Assembly: GCA_014444615.1 (NCBI GenBank)
Contig: PVXE01000014.1
Location: 1-64,000, forward strand
Length of the DNA stretch: 64,000 nucleotides
Reading direction: 5' to 3'
Source: Tagaea sp. CACIAM 22H2
GTDB lineage: Bacteria; Pseudomonadota; Alphaproteobacteria; CACIAM-22H2
How positions within the stretch are numbered: position 1 is the first letter of the stretch; each line of letters opens with the position of its first letter. A program made the translations under genes and the position numbers. The notes beneath the pieces are model-generated. The model was not told where the DNA came from. It searched no databases and worked only from the letters and a program-made list of their open reading frames with translations. Shown here piece after piece: positions 18,851 to 28,743 of this stretch.

Positions 18851-18890
18851 GTTTCTCAGGGAGAAATCGTAGCCACAGGAATGGTCAGCC

Positions 18891-20711
18891 ATGTCCGCTT
18901 ACGCACGCTCTCTCGCCGCCCGCCTGCTTTTCGACATGTCCGACGCGGATTACGGCGTCCCGTTCCAGATGCCGGGAAGCTCCTCGTCGTTCTTCGACCT
19001 CGATGCCGATGTGGGCTTGGGCTATCCCACGCGCCGTGCCGACAATATCAAGGTGCAGACGATCCTCGGGAACGCCGGGGATCTCGATCTTGCCAAGACC
19101 GACGGCCCCACCGGCTGGGGGCTCTATACGCTCGACGACGCAATCCGCAGTTATCAGAAGCGCAACGATTTGAAGGTCGATGGCTGGTTGCGGCCGGGCG
19201 GGCCGACGATCACCAAGATGCGCGACCAGTTCGGCGGGACGCTGGGCAAGTATCCGGCCCCGAGCCCGCGCGAGGTCGACGCGCATCACGACCGCTTGGC
19301 CCAAGGCGAGCCGGGTTTGCTCAACGGGACTTACGGCGAATTGAAACTCGCGCCGATCCCCGGCCTGCCCGCACCCGACGAAGATATGGTCGGGTCGAAC
19401 CGCTCGATGGCCGAATATCTCCAGCGCCATCGCAGCGACTTGGCCGACGCGCCCGCCACGCTCGCTTCGTATATTCGCACGATGGGCACGCCGGGTATCG
19501 TCCAGGCGCGCGACTTCGTGAACCAATGGGACCAAACGAAACCCGGACAAGGCGGCGACGCAATCCGCGCGATCCTGTCGGCCCTGGGCGACGCGCCCGA
19601 ATTGCAACGTCAATTCTTCGGCGGCCCGATCGCCAATGACCGCCCGATCGGAATCCGGATCGACGATCTGCGCGGCGAAGTAAGCAACCTGCTGCATCGG
19701 CCCGGCGATGATCGCCCGCAACCGCCGCCGCTATCGCGCGACGGGCTGCTCGACCCCGACTACATCAAGGCGTTCGGCGAGCGCTTGGAAGCCAAACGCG
19801 CGTTCGAGGAGCAGCAACGCGCCAATACGGTCTATGACGACGGCTTGCTCGACGCCAACAACTGGCCGCCGCATTTGCGCGCCCGTTTGCTCGGCGATGC
19901 GCCCGCCAACGACGAGACGAATCAGAATTTCAGCGGGAGCGACCGGCTTCAACTCGCCGATGCACCGGAACCGACTGACGAAGAATTCACAGGGCAAGAC
20001 GACGATCCGGACACCATCCAGATCGCCGAAGCCAACGGCCGGAAACCGCAGCCCGCACAACGGCCGCCCGCATCGACGGCACCGAAGCCGCCAGCGCCCA
20101 AACCCACCGCGCCGCAAGCGCGTCCGCCTTCGACGTCGGCACAAACCGCAACGCCAACAGTGCGACCGGATTTCCGCGAGGCAATCGCCGCCGCTGAAGC
20201 TGGCAATAATCCGGTCCCGCCTTGGGATGCCAGGAACCTAGATTCGACGGCAATAGGTCGATATCAGATTCTGAAGGGCACCTTCGTCGATGCGGGATTG
20301 AAGGATGCGAATGGAAACTGGCGCCCGGGCAACGCGCTGGGCATCAAGACTGACGCCGAGTTTCTAGCCAGCCAGGAAGCCCAGAACAAAGCGTTCGACA
20401 TGATAATGGCGCGAAACAACAAGCAACTTAAAAGTAATGGCGCCTATAACCATATCGGCAGAGACGTCGATGGGCTTAAGGGCAAGTTCAAAATAACCGA
20501 ATCCGGCCTTTTGGCGGCGGCACATCGGCAAGGTGCTGGGGCCGTCGGCGAATATCTGGTGCGGATGCGCGAGAATGAATGGAATTCGCAAAAGGTACTG
20601 GATGAAATCCAAAACTCGGACAGAAGCCCGCCGCAAATCAAGTCGATGATGGATGCGCACAAAGCCATCGAACAGCGCTTGAGGAACTTCGCCAATGTCT
20701 CGCACCGATGA
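18891..20711 (+). CDS. multidomain peptidoglycan-binding / lysozyme-like protein
   Basis: A 606-residue protein with no signal peptide. A peptidoglycan-binding-like domain lies at about 55-115 (DDAIRSYQKRNDLKVDGWL). A less clear helical region runs to 380, then a Pro/Ala-rich linker at about 386-425. The C-terminal domain (427-606) resembles lysozyme/soluble lytic transglycosylase folds: Glu436 in AAAEAGNN, IGRYQI at 455-460, and LLAAAHRQGAGAV at 540-552. It would cut glycan strands if active. AGGA lies 10 bases before ATG 18891. The stop overlaps the next gene, which encodes an exported protein, by 17 bases. Lacking a signal, it may be delivered by a secretion system or act after lysis. Enzyme activity is inferred from motif spacing. 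Confidence 0.7.
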   Translation: MSAYARSLAARLLFDMSDADYGVPFQMPGSSSSFFDLDADVGLGYPTRRADNIKVQTILGNAGDLDLAKTDGPTGWGLYTLDDAIRSYQKRNDLKVDGWLRPGGPTITKMRDQFGGTLGKYPAPSPREVDAHHDRLAQGEPGLLNGTYGELKLAPIPGLPAPDEDMVGSNRSMAEYLQRHRSDLADAPATLASYIRTMGTPGIVQARDFVNQWDQTKPGQGGDAIRAILSALGDAPELQRQFFGGPIANDRPIGIRIDDLRGEVSNLLHRPGDDRPQPPPLSRDGLLDPDYIKAFGERLEAKRAFEEQQRANTVYDDGLLDANNWPPHLRARLLGDAPANDETNQNFSGSDRLQLADAPEPTDEEFTGQDDDPDTIQIAEANGRKPQPAQRPPASTAPKPPAPKPTAPQARPPSTSAQTATPTVRPDFREAIAAAEAGNNPVPPWDARNLDSTAIGRYQILKGTFVDAGLKDANGNWRPGNALGIKTDAEFLASQEAQNKAFDMIMARNNKQLKSNGAYNHIGRDVDGLKGKFKITESGLLAAAHRQGAGAVGEYLVRMRENEWNSQKVLDEIQNSDRSPPQIKSMMDAHKAIEQRLRNFANVSHR

Positions 20712-21339
20712 ACCTTCGATCCGTTCGATCGGCATTGCGATCGCTTTGATGGCTGCCGTCGCGGCGCTCAGCGAATCGATGGCGATACCGATCGTCGCGA
20801 ACGCCCAATGGTCGAGGCACGGCTTCGAAGCGGTGCCTTTATACGACCTTACCCAGACGCGCGATCCGGAACTCATCGCGCTTGCCGAGCGCTTTATCGC
20901 AGAAGATGAATACTTGGCGGAGCACTACGAGAACCCGAAGATCGACGACGTTCTTGGGTTCGACGCTAGCCAAGTCTATGTCGGCCGCGTACGGATCGAG
21001 CCGAACGGGCAGCCTTGGGTCGCCGTCGTCATCGGTGCGGCCGCTTACTGCGGTACGGCCGGCTGTTCGTCGTCGGCGCTGTTCGCCAAACGCAGCGGCG
21101 AATGGCATCTTGAAGGGGGATTTTATGGTTTCGATCCGCCACCCGCGCCGAGGGCGATATTGTTGACGACATCGCCAGTGGTCGGGCGGATACCCAAAAG
21201 ATACACCGGCGTGGGACCGGCGCAGTTATTTCCGGTCTTGATAAACGGCCGTCGCGTCATCCGCGACGCGGATGGCGGGCAATTCTGGGATGGCAAAGAA
21301 TGGGAAGTCTTTTGTCGTCGCTGCAATGAACTTGGCTAA
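20695..21339 (+). CDS. exported hypothetical protein, partner of lysozyme-like protein
   Basis: A 214-residue protein with an N-terminal hydrophobic segment (about 11-36) and possible cleavage after ANA, so periplasmic or membrane-anchored. It has two cysteine pairs, YCGTAGC in the middle and CRRC at the end, which could form disulfides. ATG 20695 is supported by GAGGAA 8 bases upstream, inside the end of the preceding gene, so the two are translationally coupled. I recognise no family. Given an upstream cell-wall hydrolase, an inhibitor or immunity role is a reasonable hypothesis but not shown. Confidence 0.65.
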   Translation: MSRTDEPSIRSIGIAIALMAAVAALSESMAIPIVANAQWSRHGFEAVPLYDLTQTRDPELIALAERFIAEDEYLAEHYENPKIDDVLGFDASQVYVGRVRIEPNGQPWVAVVIGAAAYCGTAGCSSSALFAKRSGEWHLEGGFYGFDPPPAPRAILLTTSPVVGRIPKRYTGVGPAQLFPVLINGRRVIRDADGGQFWDGKEWEVFCRRCNELG

Positions 21340-21377
21340 ACCACGCATCCAATTGCGGCCCTACGATCGCTGACGGC

Positions 21378-22793
21378 TCAGTACGCGTTTTCCTTGCCGA
21401 GCACGGCGATCGGCGTTAGCGCCAGGATCTTCAGATCGAAGATCAGCGACCAATTGTCGATGTAGTAAAGATCGAACTGCACGCGCCGGCGCATCTTCTC
21501 GGGCGTGTCGGTCTCGCCGCGCAAACCGTTGACCTGCGCCCAGCCGGTGATGCCCGGCTTCACGCGGTGGCGGGCGAGATAATCGTCGATGATCTTGGCG
21601 TATTGCTCGTTGTGTGCCACCGCATGCGGGCGTGGGCCGACCAGCGACATGTCGCCCTTCAGCACGTTCAAGAGCTGCGGCAATTCGTCGAGCGAGGTCT
21701 TGCGCAGGAAGCGGCCCACGCGCGTCACGCGCGGATCGTCGCGCGTCGCCTGGGGCACGTGCGGCGCCTCCACCCTTCCGTGATACATCGAGCGGAATTT
21801 GTAGACGACGATCGGGTTGTTCGCGAAGCCGTAGCGCGGCTGGCGGAACAGGATTGGGCCCGGGCTGTCGAGCCGGATCGCCAGCGCCACGAGCGCCAGC
21901 ACGGGCGACAGCAGCACCAGCAGGATGGCGCCCAGCACACGATCCTCCAGCGCCTTCAGCACCAGGCTCCAGCCCGAGAGCGGGCGTTCGAGCACCGACA
22001 GCATCGGAATGCCAGCGATGGCGTGGAAGCCGCGCGCGGGCAGATAGGTGCCGATGTAATCGGGGCAGAGCTTCACGTCGACCGGCACGGTCTTGAGCTT
22101 CTTGATCAGCTCCTGCAAATCCGACGACGCCTGCCACGGCATCGCCACGATGATCGCGTCGACCGCCCCGGTCTTGGAATGCGCGATCAAATCGTCGACC
22201 GTGCCCGCGACCTTGTGGCCTTCGAGTTCGCCCGGCAGCCGGTCCTTGCGATCGTCGAACACGCCGATGATCCGGTATTCATGCGTATCGACGTCGGCGA
22301 GGTGTTTCAGGAAGGCGCGGCCCATCTCGCCCGCCCCGATCACCGCGACGTTCTGCGCGAGCCTGCCGTCGACGCGCCATTTGTCGAGCTGGAGCAGAAG
22401 CAGCAGGCGCACCAGGATCAGCGCGCCGAAGCCCAACGCGAACCAGCCGATCATGAAGGCGCGGCTGAAGGCGACGGAGGTTTGGGTGAAATAGGCGAGC
22501 GCGATCAGGCTCGCCATCACCGCCGTCCACGCCATCGCGATCTTGCCGAACTGGCTGGCCAGGCGCGACAGATTGGCGAAGACGTAAAGCTTCGCGAGCT
22601 GGAAAAAATTCGCGGCCAGAATCACCGCGGCGAGCACGGCGATCAGATAGAGATCGGGCAGCGTCCAGGAATCGTGACGCGCCCAATACGCGACGACCGC
22701 GGCCAAGGCGACCGCACCCAGATCGGCCGCCCGCAACGCCCCCAGCACGAGGGTTTGCAGATCGGCCGCGACGACGGCGTTTTTACGTTTCAT
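21378..22793 (-). CDS. undecaprenyl-phosphate sugar phosphotransferase
   Basis: A 471-residue membrane enzyme of the WcaJ/GumD type that loads the first sugar-1-phosphate (usually glucose) onto undecaprenyl phosphate, starting exopolysaccharide or capsule repeat units. Four hydrophobic helices occupy about 18-135, then a CoA-binding-like Rossmann segment (NVAVIGAGEMGRAFLKHL). The catalytic domain follows: LDSPGPILFRQPRYG, YKFRSMY, RVTRVGRFLRKTSLDELPQ and VGPRPH. It starts at ATG 22793. The UDP-glucuronate decarboxylase 1.5 kb away fits a surface-polysaccharide locus. Confidence 0.93.
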   Translation of the reverse strand: MKRKNAVVAADLQTLVLGALRAADLGAVALAAVVAYWARHDSWTLPDLYLIAVLAAVILAANFFQLAKLYVFANLSRLASQFGKIAMAWTAVMASLIALAYFTQTSVAFSRAFMIGWFALGFGALILVRLLLLLQLDKWRVDGRLAQNVAVIGAGEMGRAFLKHLADVDTHEYRIIGVFDDRKDRLPGELEGHKVAGTVDDLIAHSKTGAVDAIIVAMPWQASSDLQELIKKLKTVPVDVKLCPDYIGTYLPARGFHAIAGIPMLSVLERPLSGWSLVLKALEDRVLGAILLVLLSPVLALVALAIRLDSPGPILFRQPRYGFANNPIVVYKFRSMYHGRVEAPHVPQATRDDPRVTRVGRFLRKTSLDELPQLLNVLKGDMSLVGPRPHAVAHNEQYAKIIDDYLARHRVKPGITGWAQVNGLRGETDTPEKMRRRVQFDLYYIDNWSLIFDLKILALTPIAVLGKENAY

Positions 22794-22914
22794 ACCAAAG
22801 TGTTGCCCGAGTGTCGGGGAGTGCGAAGCGGGCGCGAGCATAGGGCAAATCTCCGGTTCCCGAAAGCGTCGTCTCGGGACAGAACGGGCGAGAGGGGTGT
22901 AGGCTTCCCGCGTC

Positions 22915-23526
22915 ATGTTCCCGGAAGGCGATGATCCGCTCCTGGTTTGGGGTCTGCTGATCGCGCTGGGCTTGGCCGTCGGCCAAGCTTTGCGCTTGCG
23001 GCTGATGGCGCGCGCCGAGGCCAAAGCCGCCGCCGAAAGCGAAACCGAGGAAATCCGCATCGTTCGCCGCCAGCCGCTGCGCCCCGCCGTGGCCGGGCCG
23101 CGCCCGGCGGGATCGGGCGTACCGTTCGCCGCCAACGCGTCGGGGGCGGCCCCGGACCCGGAGGAAACGGTAAGGCGCCTGGCCCGCACGCTGATGAACC
23201 TGGCCGCCAAACGCGACCCGCGCTCGGCCGCGATGGCGCGCCGCGCCTCGGCCCGCGTCACCGCTTTGGCCGCCGCCCACGGGATCGGCGGGCCGGATGT
23301 GGAGCGTGCCGCGATGGCCGCGATGATGGTCAAGCTCGGCCCCGCCGCGTTGCCGCCGTCCTTGCAGGTCGACGGGCCCGCCGGCGCCTTTCCCGGCGAG
23401 ATCATGGATCACGCGCGCCTGGACGGGCCGATCCCGGAACTGGTACGTGCCGTGCGCGACGGCGCATCCGTGCCGCCGCATCTGGAAAAACACGTCGCTT
23501 TGATCCGCGCGGCGATCGAGAATTAA
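22915..23526 (+). CDS. hypothetical protein with N-terminal membrane helix
   Basis: A 203-residue protein of unknown family. One hydrophobic helix at about residues 9-26 is followed by a basic/acidic stretch and a Pro/Ala-rich linker, so most of it is probably cytoplasmic and membrane-anchored. The C-terminal 130 residues are helical and Ala/Arg-rich. It lies 12 bp before a PPP-family phosphatase gene on the same strand and is probably cotranscribed with it. Confidence 0.65.
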   Translation: MFPEGDDPLLVWGLLIALGLAVGQALRLRLMARAEAKAAAESETEEIRIVRRQPLRPAVAGPRPAGSGVPFAANASGAAPDPEETVRRLARTLMNLAAKRDPRSAAMARRASARVTALAAAHGIGGPDVERAAMAAMMVKLGPAALPPSLQVDGPAGAFPGEIMDHARLDGPIPELVRAVRDGASVPPHLEKHVALIRAAIEN

Positions 23527-23538
23527 CAGGCTTCGACG

Positions 23539-24255
23539 ATGCTCCCCGACGATACCGTCATCTACGCCGTCGGCGACGTGCATGGCTATGCCGATATCCT
23601 CGACACGATGCATGCGCGCATCCGCGACGACGCGGCGAAGCGCGACGCCACGCGCCGCGTGCTGGTGCATCTGGGCGACTATGTCGATCGCGGGCCCGAT
23701 TCAAAGGGCGTGCTGGAACGCCTGACGCGCGACTGGCCGGGTTTCGAGCGCGCCGATCTGATGGGCAACCACGAAGCCCTGATGCTCGATTTCGTCGACG
23801 ACACCCGCGAGCCCGATTTGTGGTTCCGCAATGGCGGCCTGGAGACGCTGGAAAGCTACGGAATCGCCCGGAACCTTTCCCACGCCGAGCAGCGCGCGGG
23901 CCTGACCGCCGCCTTGGGCGAAACGGGCCTTGCGCAGCTGCGCGCCCTTAAAAGCCATCACCGGGTCGGCGGCTATTTCTTCGCCCATGCCGGGGTGCGC
24001 CCCGGCGTGCCGCTGGACGCTCAGTCGCCGCTGGACTTGATGTGGATTCGCGACGCCTTCCTGGCCGCGGAATTCGACCCTGGCGCGGTGGTCGTCCACG
24101 GCCATACGATCTTCAAAGAACCCCAGGATTTCCGGCATCGGATCGGGATCGATCTGGGCGTTTACCGCCATTTCCGGCTGGGGGCCGCCGTGCTTCACGG
24201 CAGCAGCCGGGAATTCCTGATCGTCGAAGACGTTGTACGTCAAGCCCGGTCCTGA
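23539..24255 (+). CDS. PPP-family metallophosphatase
   Basis: A 238-residue phosphoesterase with the complete PPP metal-site signature: GDVHG at 12-16, GDYVDRG at 46-52, GNHE at 76-79, then FAHAGVRPG and VVHGHT. Such bacterial enzymes dephosphorylate Ser/Thr/Tyr proteins or act on small molecules such as Ap4A. It is cytosolic with no signal. It lies between an unknown membrane protein gene and the UDP-glucuronate decarboxylase gene. Substrate unknown. Confidence 0.9.
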   Translation: MLPDDTVIYAVGDVHGYADILDTMHARIRDDAAKRDATRRVLVHLGDYVDRGPDSKGVLERLTRDWPGFERADLMGNHEALMLDFVDDTREPDLWFRNGGLETLESYGIARNLSHAEQRAGLTAALGETGLAQLRALKSHHRVGGYFFAHAGVRPGVPLDAQSPLDLMWIRDAFLAAEFDPGAVVVHGHTIFKEPQDFRHRIGIDLGVYRHFRLGAAVLHGSSREFLIVEDVVRQARS

Positions 24256-24293
24256 TATCCGGGCACGGCATTAGACCCGAAGGGTTTCCGAAC

Positions 24294-25274
<981 letters not shown>

Positions 25275-25275
25275 T

Positions 25276-26010
25276 CTAGAATTCGACGATCTTGCCGTCG
25301 TCGGCGGTTTCGCACGCGGTCTCGCCCAGACGCGCGAGCAACTCCGCACTCATATGCGTGAGGATCGTGCGCTTGGTCCCGATCTCGGCCAAGCGCGCTT
25401 CCAGCGTGCGCCAGTCGAGATGGTATTTGACCTTCTTGTCGAAGAAATACGCCTCGCACACGAATAGATCGGCGTTCTTCGCCGCCGGAATCAGCGTATC
25501 GACCCATTCGGTATCGCCCGAATAGCAGAAGACCTTGCCGTCGGCTTCGATACGATAGGCGTAAGGCGGCCCGCCGGACCAATGCGCGACCTCGAACGGC
25601 GTCGCCGTGAACCCCGCCACGTCGTGCGGCGTTTCGGGCGACAGCTCGGCGATCGAGAGTTCGTAGGGGCGCTTGCCTTGCGTCGAGCCGGGGAAGAAAT
25701 TCTCGCACGCATCGAGCAAACGTTTCTCGAAACCCGGCGGACCGAACAGCTTCAGCGGCCGCGCGCGCTTGGTGACGAGTTGCGCGTCGAGCAGGAAGAA
25801 CGGCAAGCCGCCGAAATGATCGCCATGCAGATGCGTGACGAGCACGGCGTCGATCATCGCGGGATCGATGCCGAATTTGCGGATCGCGATCATCGACGAA
25901 GCACCGCAATCGACCAGGATGCGCTTGGTGCCGCTTTCCAGCAGGAAACAGGTGTTGAACCGCCCGCCGGAGCCGAACGCGTCACCCGATCCCAGAAACG
26001 TCAGCTTCAT
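25276..26010 (-). CDS. MBL-fold metallo-hydrolase, RNase Z-like
   Basis: A 244-residue metallo-beta-lactamase-fold hydrolase. Metal motifs: THLHGDHFGG, YSGDTEW and ILTHMS, the RNase Z/ElaC-like pattern. It lacks the long flexible arm of true tRNase Z, so a small-molecule esterase or phosphodiesterase role is more likely. ATG 26010 overlaps the stop of the upstream membrane-protein gene by 4 bases. Its own stop meets the convergent decarboxylase gene with no spacer. Confidence 0.87.
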   Translation of the reverse strand: MKLTFLGSGDAFGSGGRFNTCFLLESGTKRILVDCGASSMIAIRKFGIDPAMIDAVLVTHLHGDHFGGLPFFLLDAQLVTKRARPLKLFGPPGFEKRLLDACENFFPGSTQGKRPYELSIAELSPETPHDVAGFTATPFEVAHWSGGPPYAYRIEADGKVFCYSGDTEWVDTLIPAAKNADLFVCEAYFFDKKVKYHLDWRTLEARLAEIGTKRTILTHMSAELLARLGETACETADDGKIVEF

Positions 26011-27476
26011 TCCTTGACCCGCTGATAGAGCCGGAAATCGCCGCGCGACGCGACCAGATGCCAGCCGACCTTCTCGGGATCGGTCCCAAGATAGGTTTCG
26101 ACATACCAGGTCGAGTCGGCGAACCAATCGATGCCGAGCTTGTCGAGATAGTTCCACATCTGTCCGCGCCAGGCGAGTGCGGCCGGGTTCACCTTGCCGT
26201 CGATATTGACGACCTGATCGCGCAGGAAGCCGAGCGTGCCCGATTGCCCTGCCGCGACCAATTCGCCCGGCGCCACGAAGTCCTCGACCAGTTCGACTTG
26301 GATGTGATGCGCCGAGGCGCCGAACGGCGTCCAGTTTTTCCAGGCAAGCAGCAGCAGCACCGCCATGACCGCCGCCGCACCACCGCCCAGCACGGGCACG
26401 GCTTTGGGTGCCACGCGCGTCAAAATCACCGGCACGAACACGAAGGCGAGCAGCGACAAGGGTGCGAAATAGCGGATGTAGAACCAATCCGCGAAGAAGG
26501 TGAGCCAGTAATAGAAGACGAGCGCCGCATAGGAAGCGAGCAACACGCCCGGAAAGCCGAGATCGCCCGCCGGGCGCCATTTCTTGCGCCAGACCAGAAA
26601 GCCAAGCGCGGCGAGCGCCGCAACACGCGCGATTTCCGCCCAGCGATCTTCATGCGCCCCGGCGAAGATCCACGGCATCGCCACGCTGGCGAGCGCCCAC
26701 AAGGCGCTGAGCGTGCGATCGAGCGAGACAAGCGTTTCCTGCTGCGCGAAACCCGAGGTCGGCATCGGATGGCCGAAGACCAGCGCGTTGTAGAGCCACC
26801 AGGGCGAAGACACGATCACTGCCGTGCCGCCGACCACGAAACAGCGGCGGATCGCGTCGGGCAGACCGGCACGCAAGCCGCGGCGCAATTCGTCGGCGCA
26901 GAGAGCGGCGACGAAGACCGCCGCGTCGATGCGCGTCAGCACGACCAACCCTAGTGCCACGCCCAGCAGCGCTTCGCGCGGCCAATGCCCACGCCAGTCG
27001 CGCCGGTGCCAGGCCCAGATCGCGGCATAGAGCATGAGCTGCAGTCCGGTCTCAAGCCCGGTGTAGAAATCGTTGTAAGCCTTGATCGCGGCGAGATAGC
27101 CCAAGGCCGCGAGCGGGCCGGCGATGCGATCCTCTTTCCCCGCATAGCTTTGTGCCAGATGCGCCACCAGCAACGCGCCCGCGACATGCACCAGCGCAGC
27201 GAGCACGAAGAAGACGCGCAACCCCCCGATCGTGTCGCCGCCCGCGAGCGCGAATCCTGCCGCCGCGACGAAGGTGAACAAAGGCTGGAAACCGTTCGTC
27301 CAAGTCAGGCCGTCGATCGTTATGCCGCGGTCCAGCGCCACGTTGCGCGCGACGGTCAGCGCGTACCAGCCGTCTTCCGCGATCGGCGTGCCGATCAAGG
27401 CGGCTTCGGGGCGCAGGGCCAGCGCCATATACAAAACCGCGAGCGTCAGCGCGGCGAAGGTCGCGAAACGGGACAT
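26007..27476 (-). CDS. integral membrane protein, GT-C glycosyltransferase-like
   Basis: A 489-residue protein with about 10-12 hydrophobic helices and a soluble C-terminal part of about 100 residues. The first periplasmic loop has acidic and aromatic residues (IAEDGWYALTVARN, then LTWTNGFQPLF), a layout common to GT-C enzymes that take lipid-linked sugars, where an early acidic residue is catalytic. I see no family-specific motif beyond this. It is cotranscribed with the MBL hydrolase and lies near envelope-sugar genes. Confidence 0.65.
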   Translation of the reverse strand: MSRFATFAALTLAVLYMALALRPEAALIGTPIAEDGWYALTVARNVALDRGITIDGLTWTNGFQPLFTFVAAAGFALAGGDTIGGLRVFFVLAALVHVAGALLVAHLAQSYAGKEDRIAGPLAALGYLAAIKAYNDFYTGLETGLQLMLYAAIWAWHRRDWRGHWPREALLGVALGLVVLTRIDAAVFVAALCADELRRGLRAGLPDAIRRCFVVGGTAVIVSSPWWLYNALVFGHPMPTSGFAQQETLVSLDRTLSALWALASVAMPWIFAGAHEDRWAEIARVAALAALGFLVWRKKWRPAGDLGFPGVLLASYAALVFYYWLTFFADWFYIRYFAPLSLLAFVFVPVILTRVAPKAVPVLGGGAAAVMAVLLLLAWKNWTPFGASAHHIQVELVEDFVAPGELVAAGQSGTLGFLRDQVVNIDGKVNPAALAWRGQMWNYLDKLGIDWFADSTWYVETYLGTDPEKVGWHLVASRGDFRLYQRVKE

Positions 27477-27495
27477 GGCGGCGATTTGGCGCGCG

Positions 27496-28116
27496 TCAGG
27501 CCTTCGACAAGGCGACGCTGCCGATCCCCGCCCCGATCAGCGCGCAAGCGCCGGTGCGGTTGACGATCGTCATCGTGCGCGGGCCCGCGAAGGCCCGGCG
27601 CGCGCGCGATGCGGCCAGCGCGTAGCCCAGCACATTGGCGAAGGCCATCACGATGAAGGTCGCGCAGAAGATGGAAAGCTGCAGCGTCACGTCGCCCATT
27701 GGATCGAGGAATTGCGGCAAGAAGGCGACGAAAAAAGTTATGCCCTTCGGGTTCAGCGCGGTGACGAGCCAAGCGTGGCCGAGCATCTTTGCGGCCGAGG
27801 CCACGTCTTGCGCGGGAGCGGCCGCCGGCGTGCCGCCCGCCCGCCACAGCTTGATGCCGAGATAGACGAGATAGGCCGCTCCGACCCATTTGAGGATCGC
27901 GAACGCCGTGGCCGAGGCGGCGAGCAACGCGCCCACGCCGATCATCGACAGCGTCATCGCGGTGAAGTCGCCCAGCGCCACGCCGATCGCCATGGGCAGC
28001 GCTGCGCGCCAGCCTTGGCCCAGCGCGTAGGACACGACCAACAGGATCGTCGGTCCGGGGATGAGGAGCAGCACGGCCGAAGCCGCGACGAATGCCAGCC
28101 AGATTTCGATCGCCAT
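27496..28116 (-). CDS. LysE/RhtB-family exporter
   Basis: A 206-residue inner-membrane protein with about six helices. The N-terminal LLLIPGPTILLVVSYALGQGWRAALPMAIGVALGD is the LysE/RhtB signature (PGP and GxxxG). The middle has LNPKGITFFVAFLPQF. These proteins export amino acids or related compounds; the substrate here is not known. It lies 54 bp downstream of regA on the same strand. Confidence 0.92.
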   Translation of the reverse strand: MAIEIWLAFVAASAVLLLIPGPTILLVVSYALGQGWRAALPMAIGVALGDFTAMTLSMIGVGALLAASATAFAILKWVGAAYLVYLGIKLWRAGGTPAAAPAQDVASAAKMLGHAWLVTALNPKGITFFVAFLPQFLDPMGDVTLQLSIFCATFIVMAFANVLGYALAASRARRAFAGPRTMTIVNRTGACALIGAGIGSVALSKA

Positions 28117-28170
28117 AGCCGCGATCTAACGCAGGCTTCCCGTCCCCGCGCAAGAAGCCGTTATCGGCGG

Positions 28171-28734
28171 TTACGCGGTTTCGCGCGGGGCGTGCTTGGC
28201 CAGAATGCGCTGGAGCGTGCGGCGATGCATGTTGAGGCGCCGCGCGGTTTCCGAGACGTTGCGCTCGCATTGCTCGAACACGCGCTGGATATGCTCCCAC
28301 CGTACGCGATCGGCCGACATCGGATGTTCGGGCGGCTGCGGCAACGCGCGGTCGCCCGCGTTCAACGCCGCGTCGATCACGTCGGCATCGGCGGGTTTGG
28401 GGATGTAGTCGACGGCCCCGGCTTTGATCGCGGCGACCGAGGTCGCGATATTGCCGTAGCCTGTGAGAATCACGACGCGCGAATCGGGGGCGGCCGCTCG
28501 GATGCGCGGGACGAGATCAAGGCCCGACCCGTCGCCCAGCTTCAAATCGACGACCGCGCATTCGGGCAAATAGCCGCCCGCCAAGGCCGCATTGGCCGCC
28601 GCGATCGATTCGGCCATCGTCACCGCATAGCCGCGCCGCTCCATCGCGCGCGCCAAGCGCTGGCGGAAGGCTTCGTCGTCCTCGACGATCAACAATTTGC
28701 GGGTGGCGGCGGCCGCCGGCGGCTGCGTATCCAT
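28171..28734 (-). CDS. regA: response regulator RegA/PrrA/ActR
   Basis: A 187-residue two-component regulator. The receiver domain has the acidic pair EDD (residues 18-20), phospho-acceptor Asp63 (VVDLKLGDGSG), TGYGNIATSVAAIKAGAVDYIPKP, then a short linker and a Fis-type helix-turn-helix (NVSETARRLNMHRRTLQRIL) at the C-terminus. This is the RegA/PrrA/ActR form, which controls redox-dependent genes for respiration, carbon and nitrogen fixation. It begins 9 bases after the regB stop. Confidence 0.95.
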   Translation of the reverse strand: MDTQPPAAAATRKLLIVEDDEAFRQRLARAMERRGYAVTMAESIAAANAALAGGYLPECAVVDLKLGDGSGLDLVPRIRAAAPDSRVVILTGYGNIATSVAAIKAGAVDYIPKPADADVIDAALNAGDRALPQPPEHPMSADRVRWEHIQRVFEQCERNVSETARRLNMHRRTLQRILAKHAPRETA

Positions 28735-28743
28735 GGTGTTTCC

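Noticed and set aside
18891..20711. Prophage endolysin
   Set aside because: No holin, tail, capsid or integrase genes surround it, and the N-terminal 380 residues are not endolysin-like.
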